51,552 nt of DNA, from NCBI GenBank assembly GCA_905372785.1, contig CAJPQG010000005.1, positions 1 to 51,552 on the forward strand, read 5' to 3'. Below the pieces are notes generated by a model that had not been told where the DNA came from, did no database searches, and saw nothing but the letters and a program-made list of their open reading frames with translations. Made by a program: the position numbers and the translations under genes. The stretch comes from Candidatus Saccharimonadota bacterium. Its GTDB lineage: Bacteria; Patescibacteriota; Saccharimonadia; Saccharimonadales; Saccharimonadaceae. Shown piece after piece: positions 16,455 to 24,505 of this stretch. How positions within the stretch are numbered: the stretch's first letter is position 1; every line of letters begins with the position of its first letter.

Positions 16455-17903
16455 ATGACAAAAAAACAGCGTTCTCCACAAAAAATTATTGACTGGCTCC
16501 CGAGAATTCGGCGCGTTATTGCGCAGCAGTCGCTAACGCACACCAAATTCGAGGAAACAACCCTAACGCCAAACCTGCGCGCGTTGCGGCTTTCTGCTGA
16601 TGTCGCAGAAGTGCTACTTACCATGGGGGTTTCATCTAACTCAGTGGTCTCTACTACCTTGCATATCACCGAAACCTACTGCTCACGGCCAGCCCATATT
16701 GATATTATCTCTAACCTGGTAATGATCTCGCAGCTACGCGGCGTTAATCACGAGCCGCTAACGCTCATCCGCACCGTTACACCTAAAGACAGCAACAATA
16801 ATACTATTCAGGAAGTGCAGCGCCTGGTGGTAGATATCCGCCAAAACGGCTTACCTTTGCTTGATGCTGAAACTCGGTTTGCAGCCATCATGAAACACCA
16901 AATCACCTACCCCTGGTGGCTCCGTATGATCGGTACCGGACTTGTACCAGCAGGGTCGGCGCTCATGTTCACCAGCGACTGGCGCACTGTGCTACTTACC
17001 TTCATTATTAGCCTGGGGCTAGAGCGCCTGCTGCACGTGCTCTCGAAAAATGCAGTACCAACGTTTTTTCAGCAAGCCATTGCAGCTAGTGCCGTGACTA
17101 TCATCGCTGCCGGCATCGCTGTGTTGTCTGAACGAGGGGTCCCCGGTATGCAAGGGCTTAGCCCAAGCCTGATTGTAGCTGGTAGTATCACCTTACTGCT
17201 TGCCGGTATGGCAATCTTTAACGCCATCAAAAACGCAATCGATGAATATTACGTCACCGCACTTGCACACGTGCTAAAAGTGTTTATGCTAACCAGCGGC
17301 ATCGCTATCGGGGTGGTCATCAGTCTCTATGCTTCACGCAAACTTGGGTACCAGGTGTCAGTATCCACGCAGGGTATTACCTTTGGTGACCTTCACGCAC
17401 AAATCGTTGGTGGCATGGTACTATCTGCCGGATACGCAATCACGACACACACGCCGCTACGGGCTATCATTGGCGCCTCACTCATCAGCATGGGCGGCGT
17501 AACAATTTCCTTTATGCTACGCGCTAGCGACATGTCGCCAATCGCGGCCAGTGGGGTTGCAGCTATCTTTATCGGCTATATGGCAGCAACTTTAGCGCGA
17601 GCACTGCGTACGCCAAGCACTGGTATCGCAGCTATTGGTATCATCCCGCTAGTGCCCGGCCTCACACTCTATAATGGGCTAATTGAACTCATGAACTACT
17701 CATCAACAAATGGCAATGTCCTCAGTAGCGTTGGCACCCTATTCACCGCTCTGTCTATTGCCTTCACCTTGGCAGCGGGGGCTTCATTTGGTTCAATGCT
17801 CGGGCAACCGTTCAAACACAAAATAACGCTGCAGCGCAATTCACGCCACCTGCCAGAAAACCAACCTAGCACTCCTATAGACCGCACCTACACTGAAGCG
17901 TAG
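16455..17903 (+). CDS. Threonine/serine exporter (ThrE family)
   Basis: A 482-aa membrane protein with the two ThrE modules in one chain: an N-terminal domain (ThrE, PF06738) starting with a soluble region of about 130 residues and then five helices, and a C-terminal five-helix domain (ThrE_2), with GASLISMGGVTISFML and AAGASFGSMLGQP. It should export threonine, serine or small peptides by proton motive force. An extended -10 (TGG-TATAAT, 16427-16432) lies 22 bases upstream, so the leader is about 15 bases without a Shine-Dalgarno. It converges with the lytic transglycosylase gene at the 3' end with a one-base gap. Confidence 0.88.
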   Translation: MTKKQRSPQKIIDWLPRIRRVIAQQSLTHTKFEETTLTPNLRALRLSADVAEVLLTMGVSSNSVVSTTLHITETYCSRPAHIDIISNLVMISQLRGVNHEPLTLIRTVTPKDSNNNTIQEVQRLVVDIRQNGLPLLDAETRFAAIMKHQITYPWWLRMIGTGLVPAGSALMFTSDWRTVLLTFIISLGLERLLHVLSKNAVPTFFQQAIAASAVTIIAAGIAVLSERGVPGMQGLSPSLIVAGSITLLLAGMAIFNAIKNAIDEYYVTALAHVLKVFMLTSGIAIGVVISLYASRKLGYQVSVSTQGITFGDLHAQIVGGMVLSAGYAITTHTPLRAIIGASLISMGGVTISFMLRASDMSPIAASGVAAIFIGYMAATLARALRTPSTGIAAIGIIPLVPGLTLYNGLIELMNYSSTNGNVLSSVGTLFTALSIAFTLAAGASFGSMLGQPFKHKITLQRNSRHLPENQPSTPIDRTYTEA

Positions 17904-17904
17904 C

Positions 17905-18648
17905 CTACTTCTTATATTCTTGAGCTTTCTCTATCAGCTTATGCCCGCCACGCTCAAACCAGCGTGAGAACGTCGGGCTACTGCCGTTGCCACGCTCGCG
18001 CCATAGGTTCATTGCATCACGGCTATAGCTAAGCGTCTCAATCGCCTCCAGCCCACGGCCATGGTATAAATTCCCTGCTGCGCCAATCCCGCCGTTGTAA
18101 CCCGCAGCAATGAGTTCAACACATTCATTTTCAGATAAATTACCCAGGGGCACGCATAGCTGGTCACGCAAATGTGCCAAATACGCCGCCCCAAAGGCGA
18201 TGCTCGTTTCAGGATCAAATAAATCATAGTTGGTGCGCGCTGGCTTCACGAATTTAGCGGCAATTTCCTTGCCCGTGCTATCCGTCACCTGCATCAAGCC
18301 GCTCGCCACCCCGCTGTGCGCTTTGGGGTACCCGCCGGATTCCAGCGTCATGATAATCGCCACCAGCTGCGGCGAAATATTGTACTGCCGGGCCTGCCTA
18401 GTAATCTCACCCTGCCAGCGCTTCACCGTATCTGGCATCCAGGCTGGCAGCTCACCATTCTGCCCTGCTAGTGGCGTCTCTGCCAGACCAATACTACCCG
18501 GATGTGTTTGTGGCAACCACTCACGATGATACAGCGCCACATACACACCCCCACCAATCACCGCTGCCGCCACGCACAGCAGCAGCCACACGCGATTCTT
18601 CTTCAGCCAACGCCGTAATTTTTTATGAGTTTTCCTGCGTTTCGTCAT
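17905..18648 (-). CDS. Lytic transglycosylase (SLT/goose-lysozyme-like fold), membrane-anchored
   Basis: A 247-aa protein with a basic N-terminus, one membrane helix (residues 20-40), and an SLT domain. The catalytic Glu is E103 in LESGG; GLMQVT at 118-123 and AAGYNGG further on complete the fold. It should cleave peptidoglycan glycan strands outside the membrane, for wall turnover or for attack on a host wall. The ATG is 6 bases from TGC-TACACT, so the message is probably leaderless. Confidence 0.9.
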   Translation of the reverse strand: MTKRRKTHKKLRRWLKKNRVWLLLCVAAAVIGGGVYVALYHREWLPQTHPGSIGLAETPLAGQNGELPAWMPDTVKRWQGEITRQARQYNISPQLVAIIMTLESGGYPKAHSGVASGLMQVTDSTGKEIAAKFVKPARTNYDLFDPETSIAFGAAYLAHLRDQLCVPLGNLSENECVELIAAGYNGGIGAAGNLYHGRGLEAIETLSYSRDAMNLWRERGNGSSPTFSRWFERGGHKLIEKAQEYKK

Positions 18649-18663
18649 CTTCTTAGTGTAGCA
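18649..18663 (-). promoter_or_regulatory. Leaderless extended -10 promoter of the lytic transglycosylase
   Basis: TGC-TACACT on the minus strand (-10 at 18660-18655) ends 6 bases before the ATG. Confidence 0.6.
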
Positions 18664-18689
18664 GATCTTGCGCAGTCATTCTTGCCAAT

Positions 18690-18938
18690 ATGCTGCACCT
18701 CGTACTGCACTTGGTTGACGCAGCAACATACCGTACCTGGACGCCAGGCAGCATAACGGCGCTTATCACGCTCATCGGCAACGGCATTTGCATCGGCTAT
18801 AGCTTTGCGGCCGCACCACACATCATAGTGCCTTCACTTGTGCTCACTCCAGTTATCGGCATCATTATTATCATCAACCTGCGCGTTATGCTCAGCAAGT
18901 CACAAGCCATCGAACAGTGGCGAACAAAACATATCTAG
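18690..18938 (+). CDS. Small membrane protein, 82 aa
   Basis: Two hydrophobic helices (about residues 18-38 and 43-68) and a charged C-terminus. No family recognised. No Shine-Dalgarno is evident and no clear -10 box is spaced for a leaderless start, so the start is provisional. It diverges from the lytic transglycosylase gene. Confidence 0.5.
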   Translation: MLHLVLHLVDAATYRTWTPGSITALITLIGNGICIGYSFAAAPHIIVPSLVLTPVIGIIIIINLRVMLSKSQAIEQWRTKHI

Positions 18939-18975
18939 CGCCACTGCCTGCCTTTACAAATCATCCTACTGCTGG

Positions 18976-19089
18976 CATACTAAAGATAAGAACATCGAAG
19001 AAGCTCTTCTGTTCTGCTGCAAATACAGTGTTTGCGGCTTCGCTATAGACAAATCGTTTATAGTTTGTACCTTGAGAAGGGAAAGAAAA
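18976..19089 (+). promoter_or_regulatory. Possible promoter and hairpin leader of the 386-aa gene
   Basis: TGG-CATACT (-10 at 18976-18981) predicts a start near 18988. The following 100 bases hold two hairpins: GAAGA/TCTTC (18997-19009) and GCTGCAAA/TTTGCGGC (19016-19038). A TATAGT box at 19059-19064 is an alternative promoter that would remove both hairpins from the message. Confidence 0.4.
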
Positions 19090-20250
19090 ATGGGTAAGCA
19101 CAAGAAAGCTTCCAAGAAGAAGACCGGCAAGAAGCAGGCGCCTAAGTATAAGGCAAAATCATTGTTCGACAATGTTGTGCGCAAGCTGAAAGAGGAAAAT
19201 GCGGAAGTGGCTGACAAGACGTACGCCATTGATCCGCACCCTCAGGAGTGTGAGAGGACTTCCGTAACCTTTCGGCTTAATGGAAAAGACCGCACGTACT
19301 ACGTTGAGAGTGTCCAACCAGAAGAAGTAGGAGTCAAATTCGATCGTGAAGCACTCATCTATCGTTTTTCGAATGAGGATGGTGATGCCGTGCGCCATAT
19401 TGCACTCGAGAATGACTTTGCGAAGAATCCACTTAGCTTCAAAGTGTGCACTCGTGAGTATCATGAATGGGAATCGATCTGGAGTAGTGGCTATTACTAT
19501 CGGTATGATCGTTGCTGCTGGTACAGCATTGAGGATCATTCAGTTCCGCGGAATCGAATCAGGTTCAACGACAGCCTTGATCGTATTTTCATTGGTATTG
19601 CCGTGTATTATGCGTTCTATGCTAAAAGTGGTATCTCGATTAATACCTGGCTGGAGTACTGGAAGTTTCAGCTTCCGTCCTGGGAGTATCGCCCGCGGCT
19701 TACAAACCCCAAGGTTTGTAAAGAACTGCCCGAAGAAGGCCTTGTGATGAGGAAGCTTCCTGGTGAAGGTTTGACCCAGCTCGTATATTCTACAAGCTGG
19801 GATCGTGGGCATATGGATCGTGAACCTTATAAAAGGTCCTACAATGTTAAAGGCATTAATCCTACAGATCTGAAGTTTAAGTGCGATTTTGCGGTTCGTG
19901 CTGGTCATACTTTTGCATTCAAGAAGGTGCCAAAATCTCGGTTTGGCACTGGCTACGAGTTTGAAATGTATGACCTCTATAAGGGTGAACATGTACTTAC
20001 CTATGACGCCCGTAATCGCTGTCTTGTCGATGACTATGATTACAACAGGTTTCTAGGGAGTGAAGAAATAATTCAAACTGGCCTTGCCATATATACGATC
20101 TTTATTAGGCCTAGCCTATCTCTTACTAAGCCTGGTGACGGAGCCCCGAGTTGTAAAGAATGGATATTAGAATGGGAGAAGATTACCGGTGCTCCTACTG
20201 GTGAGGAGATCGAGGATCTTACCGTAATTTGGTCTCATATCTGGTATTAG
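19090..20250 (+). CDS. Hypothetical soluble protein, 386 aa, with basic N-terminus
   Basis: The first 28 residues are nearly all Lys, Ser, Thr and Pro, like a nucleic-acid-binding or disordered tail. The rest is rich in Tyr, Trp and charged residues, with no membrane segment or known motif; the aromatic content suggests a beta-rich fold. I chose the ATG at 19090, with GAAGGGAAAG just upstream; the open frame extends further, but through the leader. Lysine is written mostly as AAG near the start, unlike neighbours that favour AAA, which may mean transfer. It ends at a strong terminator. Confidence 0.65.
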   Translation: MGKHKKASKKKTGKKQAPKYKAKSLFDNVVRKLKEENAEVADKTYAIDPHPQECERTSVTFRLNGKDRTYYVESVQPEEVGVKFDREALIYRFSNEDGDAVRHIALENDFAKNPLSFKVCTREYHEWESIWSSGYYYRYDRCCWYSIEDHSVPRNRIRFNDSLDRIFIGIAVYYAFYAKSGISINTWLEYWKFQLPSWEYRPRLTNPKVCKELPEEGLVMRKLPGEGLTQLVYSTSWDRGHMDREPYKRSYNVKGINPTDLKFKCDFAVRAGHTFAFKKVPKSRFGTGYEFEMYDLYKGEHVLTYDARNRCLVDDYDYNRFLGSEEIIQTGLAIYTIFIRPSLSLTKPGDGAPSCKEWILEWEKITGAPTGEEIEDLTVIWSHIWY

Positions 20251-20314
20251 TTTTTCTTTCCCGCTAACCCTCGCCTAACGCGCGTGGCTTTTATAGGACA
20301 GAAGAACTGCCTCC

Positions 20315-20345
20315 AAAAAGCCCCCGTTACCGGCGGGGGCTTTTT
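20315..20345 (+). terminator. Intrinsic terminator of the 386-aa gene
   Basis: A 12-bp stem, AAAAAGCCCCCG/CGGGGGCTTTTT, lies about 65 bases past the stop, followed by a T-rich tract. Confidence 0.9.
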
Positions 20346-20384
20346 CTTTTAGGCTGCACTTACTCTGCGGTTAGTGCAAAAGCA

Positions 20385-20470
20385 TTGCAAAATATAGAAG
20401 ATATAGTATACAATAAAAATTACCAAGCATGGGACTTCCTGCTGTGGTGTACATTGAGAGATAGGAATAC
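20385..20470 (+). promoter_or_regulatory. Promoter and 5'-terminal hairpin leader of the 98-aa gene
   Basis: TTGCAA (20385-20390), 18 bases, then TACAAT (20409-20414) predicts a start near 20421. A stem of ACCAAGCA with TGCT-G-TGGT (20422-20429 and 20440-20448, one bulge) begins one base later, so the hairpin sits at the very 5' end of the message. Confidence 0.6.
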
Positions 20471-20767
20471 ATGATGTGTAGTTTCGACTCACCAGGAGAG
20501 CCCTGGACTGAAGAAGACCACCAGAACCGCTATAATCAGATGAACCCCGAGGATGCTGAAGATTATCAGCGTGGTGATGCTCTTCTTTCTCTTAGCGGAA
20601 CTATTTCTGCATTAGAGCAGAAGGCTGAGGAGCTAGCCGCGGTCAGCAGGCAGGGTCAGCAGCGTGATGATGTTGTTAGCTCTCTTAGCGATGCCGCCTC
20701 TACACTAAAGGAGGTCGCCGAAGAGCTAAAGCAAACGCGAGACACTATCAGGAACAACCGAAATTAA
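20471..20767 (+). CDS. Hypothetical coiled-coil protein, 98 aa
   Basis: Acidic, hydrophilic, with heptad-like helices over residues about 38-92 (Leu/Ala repeats with Glu, Gln, Lys). No family recognised. Two adjacent ATGs follow an AGGA at short spacing; the second (20474) has better spacing. The gene is bounded by its own promoter, a 12-bp inverted repeat and a terminator. Confidence 0.6.
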   Translation: MMCSFDSPGEPWTEEDHQNRYNQMNPEDAEDYQRGDALLSLSGTISALEQKAEELAAVSRQGQQRDDVVSSLSDAASTLKEVAEELKQTRDTIRNNRN

Positions 20768-20841
20768 TACACTACATCATGAATCTTCCTTTCATTAATA
20801 TAGCGCCTCTTTTTTGAGAGGGCCTTTCAGATGTAGTGTAT
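20767..20841. repeat. 12-bp perfect inverted repeat enclosing a second hairpin
   Basis: ATACACTACATC (20767-20778) is repeated in inverse orientation as GATGTAGTGTAT (20830-20841). Between them is a CCTCT/AGAGG hairpin with a T-rich loop. The left arm overlaps the last base of the 98-aa stop codon. A conventional terminator follows at 20853, so this element is an extra 3' structure. Confidence 0.6.
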
Positions 20842-20852
20842 ACGCTGCCCAG

Positions 20853-20880
20853 AAAAAGCCCCCGTAAAAAGGGGCTTTTT
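20853..20880 (+). terminator. Intrinsic terminator after the 98-aa gene
   Basis: A 10-bp stem, AAAAAGCCCC/GGGGCTTTTT, with a T-tract. It closely resembles the terminator at 20315. The stretch from here to 21081 holds no gene I can support. Confidence 0.88.
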
Positions 20881-21080
20881 TCTTCTGTCGCGGTGGCTCA
20901 CTCACCACCAAAACCTCTTGACGCTACCGGCGGTAGCTACTAAAATATCTATAGATAAAACGTCGCGATAGGTACCAAAGCAGATCATCCGGTGTGGGTG
21001 TACGACTGGAGAAGCCGCTCGGGCGGGCTTCAGGACTAATGGCTATTGCCAGTTCTGGGGCATCTTTTTTATTTGCTTGA

Positions 21081-21208
21081 TGGTATACTATCTTTAGTGC
21101 TCCGTTCATGTAAGCGTCGAGCGCTCGTGCACAGCTAGATCCGATGCTACACGCACGCACCACACCGTAGAGCACTGCTCTACCCGGCTCTGGAAAGAGT
21201 TGATATAC
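21081..21208 (+). promoter_or_regulatory. Promoter and leader of the 104-aa gene, with palindrome
   Basis: TGG-TATACT (-10 at 21084-21089) predicts a start near 21096. A stem AGTGCTC/GAGCGCT (21096-21102 and 21119-21125, one G-U pair) begins at that base. Further down is a 17-base palindrome, GTAGAGCACTGCTCTAC (21167-21183), 25 bases before the ATG, which could be an operator or a hairpin. No clear -35 was seen. Confidence 0.45.
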
Positions 21209-21523
21209 ATGGGCACAAACCCACAAACCGACCCCGACTTTGGTAATGGTAAGGTTGGTGGCGACAGCACTTGGAAGCCACCGATTCACACGACAACCCG
21301 GGGAGGGCGCGAGATAACGGTTTCATACGGCAGAAAAGACAGCAAACATTTTGGTGAAGTCCTCGTGTGCGATGGCCACGTTAGTGGCGAAGAATTCTAC
21401 AACAAGTCGAGCACATACCACGACCACTATAGGCCAGATGGACGCGCCTTCGCCGACCGTGGTGCCTATAATGGCACAGAGCTACCCGAGATACTCGCCG
21501 CTGCCCGAAATATTCGCCAGTGA
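21209..21523 (+). CDS. Hypothetical protein, 104 aa
   Basis: A hydrophilic protein rich in Gly, Asp, Thr and His, with no membrane segment. An N-terminal polar stretch is followed by what looks like beta structure (GGREITVSYGRKDSKHFGEV). No family recognised. I start at 21209, where GGAAAG lies 12 bases upstream, rather than at an ATG three codons earlier. It ends in TGA. Confidence 0.5.
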   Translation: MGTNPQTDPDFGNGKVGGDSTWKPPIHTTTRGGREITVSYGRKDSKHFGEVLVCDGHVSGEEFYNKSSTYHDHYRPDGRAFADRGAYNGTELPEILAAARNIRQ

Positions 21524-21602
21524 AATCTCAAAATAGCTAATACCCCGTCCCGAGCAAGACGACAAACTGCTCATTTTTTATATCATCATTTTTAAAAACT
21601 AT

Positions 21603-21686
21603 TTGACAAACATCCAAATTATTGCTACTATTAGTAATAGCTTCTGCGCAACCCCGCGCGGAACCCGAGTGGAAGGATGAATATCC
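21603..21686 (+). promoter_or_regulatory. Strong promoter and 5' hairpin leader of the 71-aa gene
   Basis: TTGACA (21603-21608), 17 bases, then TGC-TACTAT (-10 at 21626-21631) is a near-consensus promoter with start near 21638. An 8-bp stem, TTCTGCGC/GCGCGGAA (21642-21649 and 21656-21663), begins about four bases into the message. Confidence 0.7.
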
Positions 21687-21902
21687 GTGAATGTAGGTCC
21701 GGATAAGATTAACCCAAAATCAGGCGGCACGCTCGTACGCGAGACTTATGAAGAAGCTAATATTGCCGCAGGAGAATACGGCGAAGAGTATGGTCTATCT
21801 GTAGTCCAGGTCGCTTATGAACCTTCTGGCAGCAAGGCAACTCCTGATAAATGGATTTTTCTGATGCGACAACTTCCGAATCAGTCGCAGCCTGCTGGCT
21901 AA
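21687..21902 (+). CDS. Hypothetical protein, 71 aa
   Basis: A small acidic protein, probably alpha/beta (GGTLVRETYEEANIAAGEYG, then hydrophobic VVQVAYEP). It starts at GTG 21687, with GGAAGGAT 9-16 bases upstream. No family recognised. A strong promoter and a strong terminator flank it, which supports it as a real gene. Confidence 0.55.
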   Translation: MNVGPDKINPKSGGTLVRETYEEANIAAGEYGEEYGLSVVQVAYEPSGSKATPDKWIFLMRQLPNQSQPAG

Positions 21903-21936
21903 CCCGCCCGCACATCTCTAACAATCACCACCGGAA

Positions 21937-21971
21937 ACCCCCACAACAACGCCACATGCGGTTGTGGGGGT
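21937..21971 (+). terminator. Intrinsic terminator of the 71-aa gene
   Basis: An 11-bp perfect stem, ACCCCCACAAC/GTTGTGGGGGT, with a 13-base loop and a T-rich tail. Confidence 0.88.
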
Positions 21972-21996
21972 CTTTCTTTTGCCTGCTATTTTGTTT

Positions 21997-22734
21997 TTAT
22001 TTTAGCGATATATTACGCAAGCTCGAATATGGCTGATTGCCCTGGCGCAACCGGTTCCCTACGCGCACCAGCCCCATAATAGCAAACCGGCTCCATACGT
22101 CTGGGTACGCAACTTGCGGGCCCACCTGCAACATATCGTGCAAAGCAGCCTTGCCAAGCCCCATCACCAGCTTAGCACTAGGCTGAATTTGTATTTTTTC
22201 CTGCCGCACATCTTGGCGCATATCAAGTAGTGAGTCCACCATATTTGCCGTTCGCCCCATACCGCGCATTAGCGGCATAAACTTCGTATAAAACCCTGGC
22301 TGAGTAGTGGTATCACCGCTGGCGCAATCTGCCAGTAGCTCGGCGGTGTGTTCCACCTCTTCTATTCGCAAGGCAATAAAATCTTCTGGGTCCTGCACCG
22401 TGCTATATTCCCGGCCAATTCGCAAAATCTCCGCCACGCGCCGCACCATACGCTGGCAGGTCTCTTCACCAAGTAAATCTGGCGATAAATACGGGTAGCG
22501 ACCAGCAAAATCATCAAAATTCGCTAATCGCTGCAGTGCCTCCTCGTGCGTTATATCGGTATCATCCACCAATGTGTCAAATTCACGCAGCAGCCCCAGC
22601 AAATCACTCCAACGCTGGGCGGTGTCTTCATCCACGTGCACCCCTTGGTGCTCTGCCAAATTCACCATCATCTCGCTAATGTAGCGAAAACTTTCGCTGC
22701 GATCATCACGGGGGAGCTGCTCATACGTATGCAT
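21997..22734 (-). CDS. Hypothetical all-helical protein, 245 aa
   Basis: Soluble, acidic, and apparently all-helical, with an FDTLVDDTD acidic patch near residues 52-60. The helical pattern with an Asp-rich patch faintly recalls isoprenoid-synthase folds, but no second DDxxD is present, so I give no function. The ATG at 22734 is chosen because TGG-TACACT (-10 at 22746-22741) ends 6 bases before it; the frame is open further, but through the promoter. The message should be leaderless. Confidence 0.65.
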   Translation of the reverse strand: MHTYEQLPRDDRSESFRYISEMMVNLAEHQGVHVDEDTAQRWSDLLGLLREFDTLVDDTDITHEEALQRLANFDDFAGRYPYLSPDLLGEETCQRMVRRVAEILRIGREYSTVQDPEDFIALRIEEVEHTAELLADCASGDTTTQPGFYTKFMPLMRGMGRTANMVDSLLDMRQDVRQEKIQIQPSAKLVMGLGKAALHDMLQVGPQVAYPDVWSRFAIMGLVRVGNRLRQGNQPYSSLRNISLK

Positions 22735-22749
22735 ACACCTAGTGTACCA
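22735..22749 (-). promoter_or_regulatory. Leaderless extended -10 promoter of the 245-aa gene
   Basis: TGG-TACACT on the minus strand (-10 at 22746-22741) ends 6 bases before the ATG. Confidence 0.6.
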
Positions 22750-22790
22750 TGTACCCCACCACGCCTGCACGGCCCCACATAAAGCAAAAA

Positions 22791-22862
22791 CCCACACCTG
22801 GACAGTGGTGTCTTCGATGCAGCAAAGCTGCGCCAAAAACTACCACCATCAACAGATGTGGG
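22791..22862 (-). terminator. Long three-part hairpin terminating the orphan operon
   Basis: Nested stems CCCACACCTG/CAGATGTGGG (22791-22800 and 22853-22862, one mismatch), GTGGT/ACCAC (22805-22809 and 22842-22846) and GCAGC-AAA-GCTGC (22819-22831) are followed on the minus strand by TTTTT. It lies 38 bases past the stop of the 272-aa gene. Confidence 0.65.
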
Positions 22863-22900
22863 CTATGCCCGTTTAACCAAGAGTAAACGAGAAGATATGA

Positions 22901-23719
22901 CTACGCTGCCGCAGCCGAAGGGACTACTTTCCTATGCGGTGTATGTGGCTCGGGGCGGTAATTACCACCCGTACGAGGATCTGTCTTGTACACACGAAGA
23001 GCTGCTGTCGATGCGTTAGTAATCGCTATACCATCAGCAATCCAGCCGCACTTCTTAAGGGAATCAATGTGTTCCTTCTTATCCTCATCACTAAGGTCAG
23101 ATTTCTCAATAATGAGCCTTGCAAACAGGCCACGACTATTTAACGGATCTAGCAGGTCCCGAATCACGAGCAGTGGTGCAATTGTATGCGGCTTAGGATC
23201 TGGAATATTATTACGCTTACGCCCTTCTTTATCAAAATAGTAGGGGTATACCTGAAACAACTCCTCGCGATGCCACACAAAGTTCTGCTGCATATCCTCT
23301 GCGAGGCACAGATAGTCATGCCAGTTAGTACGCAATAACTTCTCGGCTAACTCGAGAATACGCTTCATAGTCTCATTAAAATCTGCCTTGAGACCCTGAT
23401 TAAACCGCCGGGTATTCATAGCCAACTGGACCCCTGCATGACTCTTCGGATGCAAGTTATTAGGACTAATCCGAGCGGCCTCATGTGCTACATGATATAG
23501 CGTCGAGGTATACTGATTGATATCAAAAACCGTCTCCTCAGCTTCGTCACTTTCAGTGCATTTGGCTTTAGTACTGTATAACTTTTCGGCCACTTCCCAC
23601 AAGCGACCGCGCACCTTATGGTACACGATACTCGCCACAGCTAACATGCCACACAAGAGTTCACTCTTGGGCTCAACAAGAACTTGTTCTTCATTCGTTT
23701 CAACAGACATTTCTGTCAT
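22901..23719 (-). CDS. Hypothetical soluble protein, 272 aa, third gene of the orphan operon
   Basis: A mixed helical protein with aromatic and His-rich stretches (ETMKRILELAEKLLR; FVWHREELFQVYPYYF) and a Pro/His-rich C-terminus. No membrane segment, no recognised motif. I use the ATG at 23719, which has AAGGA 4 bases upstream; a GTG just before it is possible. A 12-bp hairpin (23741-23774) lies between this gene and the upstream one, close to the ribosome-binding site. Confidence 0.65.
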   Translation of the reverse strand: MTEMSVETNEEQVLVEPKSELLCGMLAVASIVYHKVRGRLWEVAEKLYSTKAKCTESDEAEETVFDINQYTSTLYHVAHEAARISPNNLHPKSHAGVQLAMNTRRFNQGLKADFNETMKRILELAEKLLRTNWHDYLCLAEDMQQNFVWHREELFQVYPYYFDKEGRKRNNIPDPKPHTIAPLLVIRDLLDPLNSRGLFARLIIEKSDLSDEDKKEHIDSLKKCGWIADGIAITNASTAALRVYKTDPRTGGNYRPEPHTPHRKVVPSAAAA

Positions 23720-23740
23720 CACTTCCTTTCATAGTTGGGC

Positions 23741-23774
23741 GGGCGCTCTGTGGCAGATCTGTCACAGAGCGCCC
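23741..23774. repeat. Intercistronic GC-rich hairpin in the orphan operon
   Basis: GGGCGCTCTGTG (23741-23752) pairs perfectly with CACAGAGCGCCC (23763-23774); the loop itself can pair further (CAGA/TCTG) to give a near-complete 34-base palindrome. It lacks a T-tract in the operon direction, so it is not a simple terminator. Confidence 0.7.
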
Positions 23775-23803
23775 GTGGAATATAGAATGTGAGCTAATTA
23801 GCT

Positions 23804-24505
23804 CTAGTCAGAAACAGGCTGTAAAGGTACCAGATACTGGCCTTCAAACCTATCACGTAGTTGCTTTGATGCATCATGTGCAATATCCACCTGCAAACCA
23901 CGCAGCGCCTTACTTACAAGATCAGCAAGGTCAAGCGACCACGTTACAAGCATCCAAGACACTGGCAGCAACTGAACAACGTGCTTCTGAAGGTCCTCCG
24001 GCACGCGGCCAAAGGCAGACTCCAGATTATGTTCAATCGTCTGGCGGGCTTCCATAGAGTCACCATAACGATGACACTGCTGTGCAAAAAACAACCACAA
24101 CGCATACACCGATGGAACCACAGCTTCACTGATTTTAGTCGGACATTCTGCTAGTGGCAATACACCACCAAGACACGTCCGACTGTGGTTCTCGATGAAA
24201 GCTACTCGCGATGAAGAATACTCCAGTGTTTTAACCAGAAAAGATTGCACGGTTTCTTCAGACAAGCTGCCTGCAAATAAGCTACCATCTGACGTTACAT
24301 CTGGCATAGGAATGTGAGTACCAGGTAATTGGTCCTCTACAATCTGCTGGATACACTGCAGCTCCTCTGTTACAGGCTGCTCGTTTATGTCATTGCATGA
24401 CATAAGCCGCGCTGCCAAACAAAGAAAACTCAGCCGCACCTGCATATTGCACTGCAACAGTGCCCGAGACACAACTTTCTGGGTATCAACCTGAACGGTA
24501 GACAT
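23804..24505 (-). CDS. Hypothetical soluble protein, 233 aa, second gene of the orphan operon
   Basis: A helical protein with several Cys (about residues 19, 29, 37, 50, 110, 120 and 143) and amphipathic helices. No recognised motif or membrane anchor. The start overlaps the previous gene's stop by one base (TAATG), with AAGGAAGG just upstream. The high Cys count in a presumed cytoplasmic protein is unusual for the neighbourhood. Confidence 0.65.
   Translation of the reverse strand: MSTVQVDTQKVVSRALLQCNMQVRLSFLCLAARLMSCNDINEQPVTEELQCIQQIVEDQLPGTHIPMPDVTSDGSLFAGSLSEETVQSFLVKTLEYSSSRVAFIENHSRTCLGGVLPLAECPTKISEAVVPSVYALWLFFAQQCHRYGDSMEARQTIEHNLESAFGRVPEDLQKHVVQLLPVSWMLVTWSLDLADLVSKALRGLQVDIAHDASKQLRDRFEGQYLVPLQPVSD

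Noticed and set aside
20924..21289. A 121-aa minus-strand frame overlapping the 104-aa plus-strand gene
   Set aside because: No ribosome-binding site or promoter fits any start, and it overlaps the leader and start of a better-supported gene. Unconvincing composition.
21997..22734. Isoprenoid synthase-like function for the 245-aa protein
   Set aside because: Only one Asp-rich patch is present; the second metal-binding motif of that family is missing.
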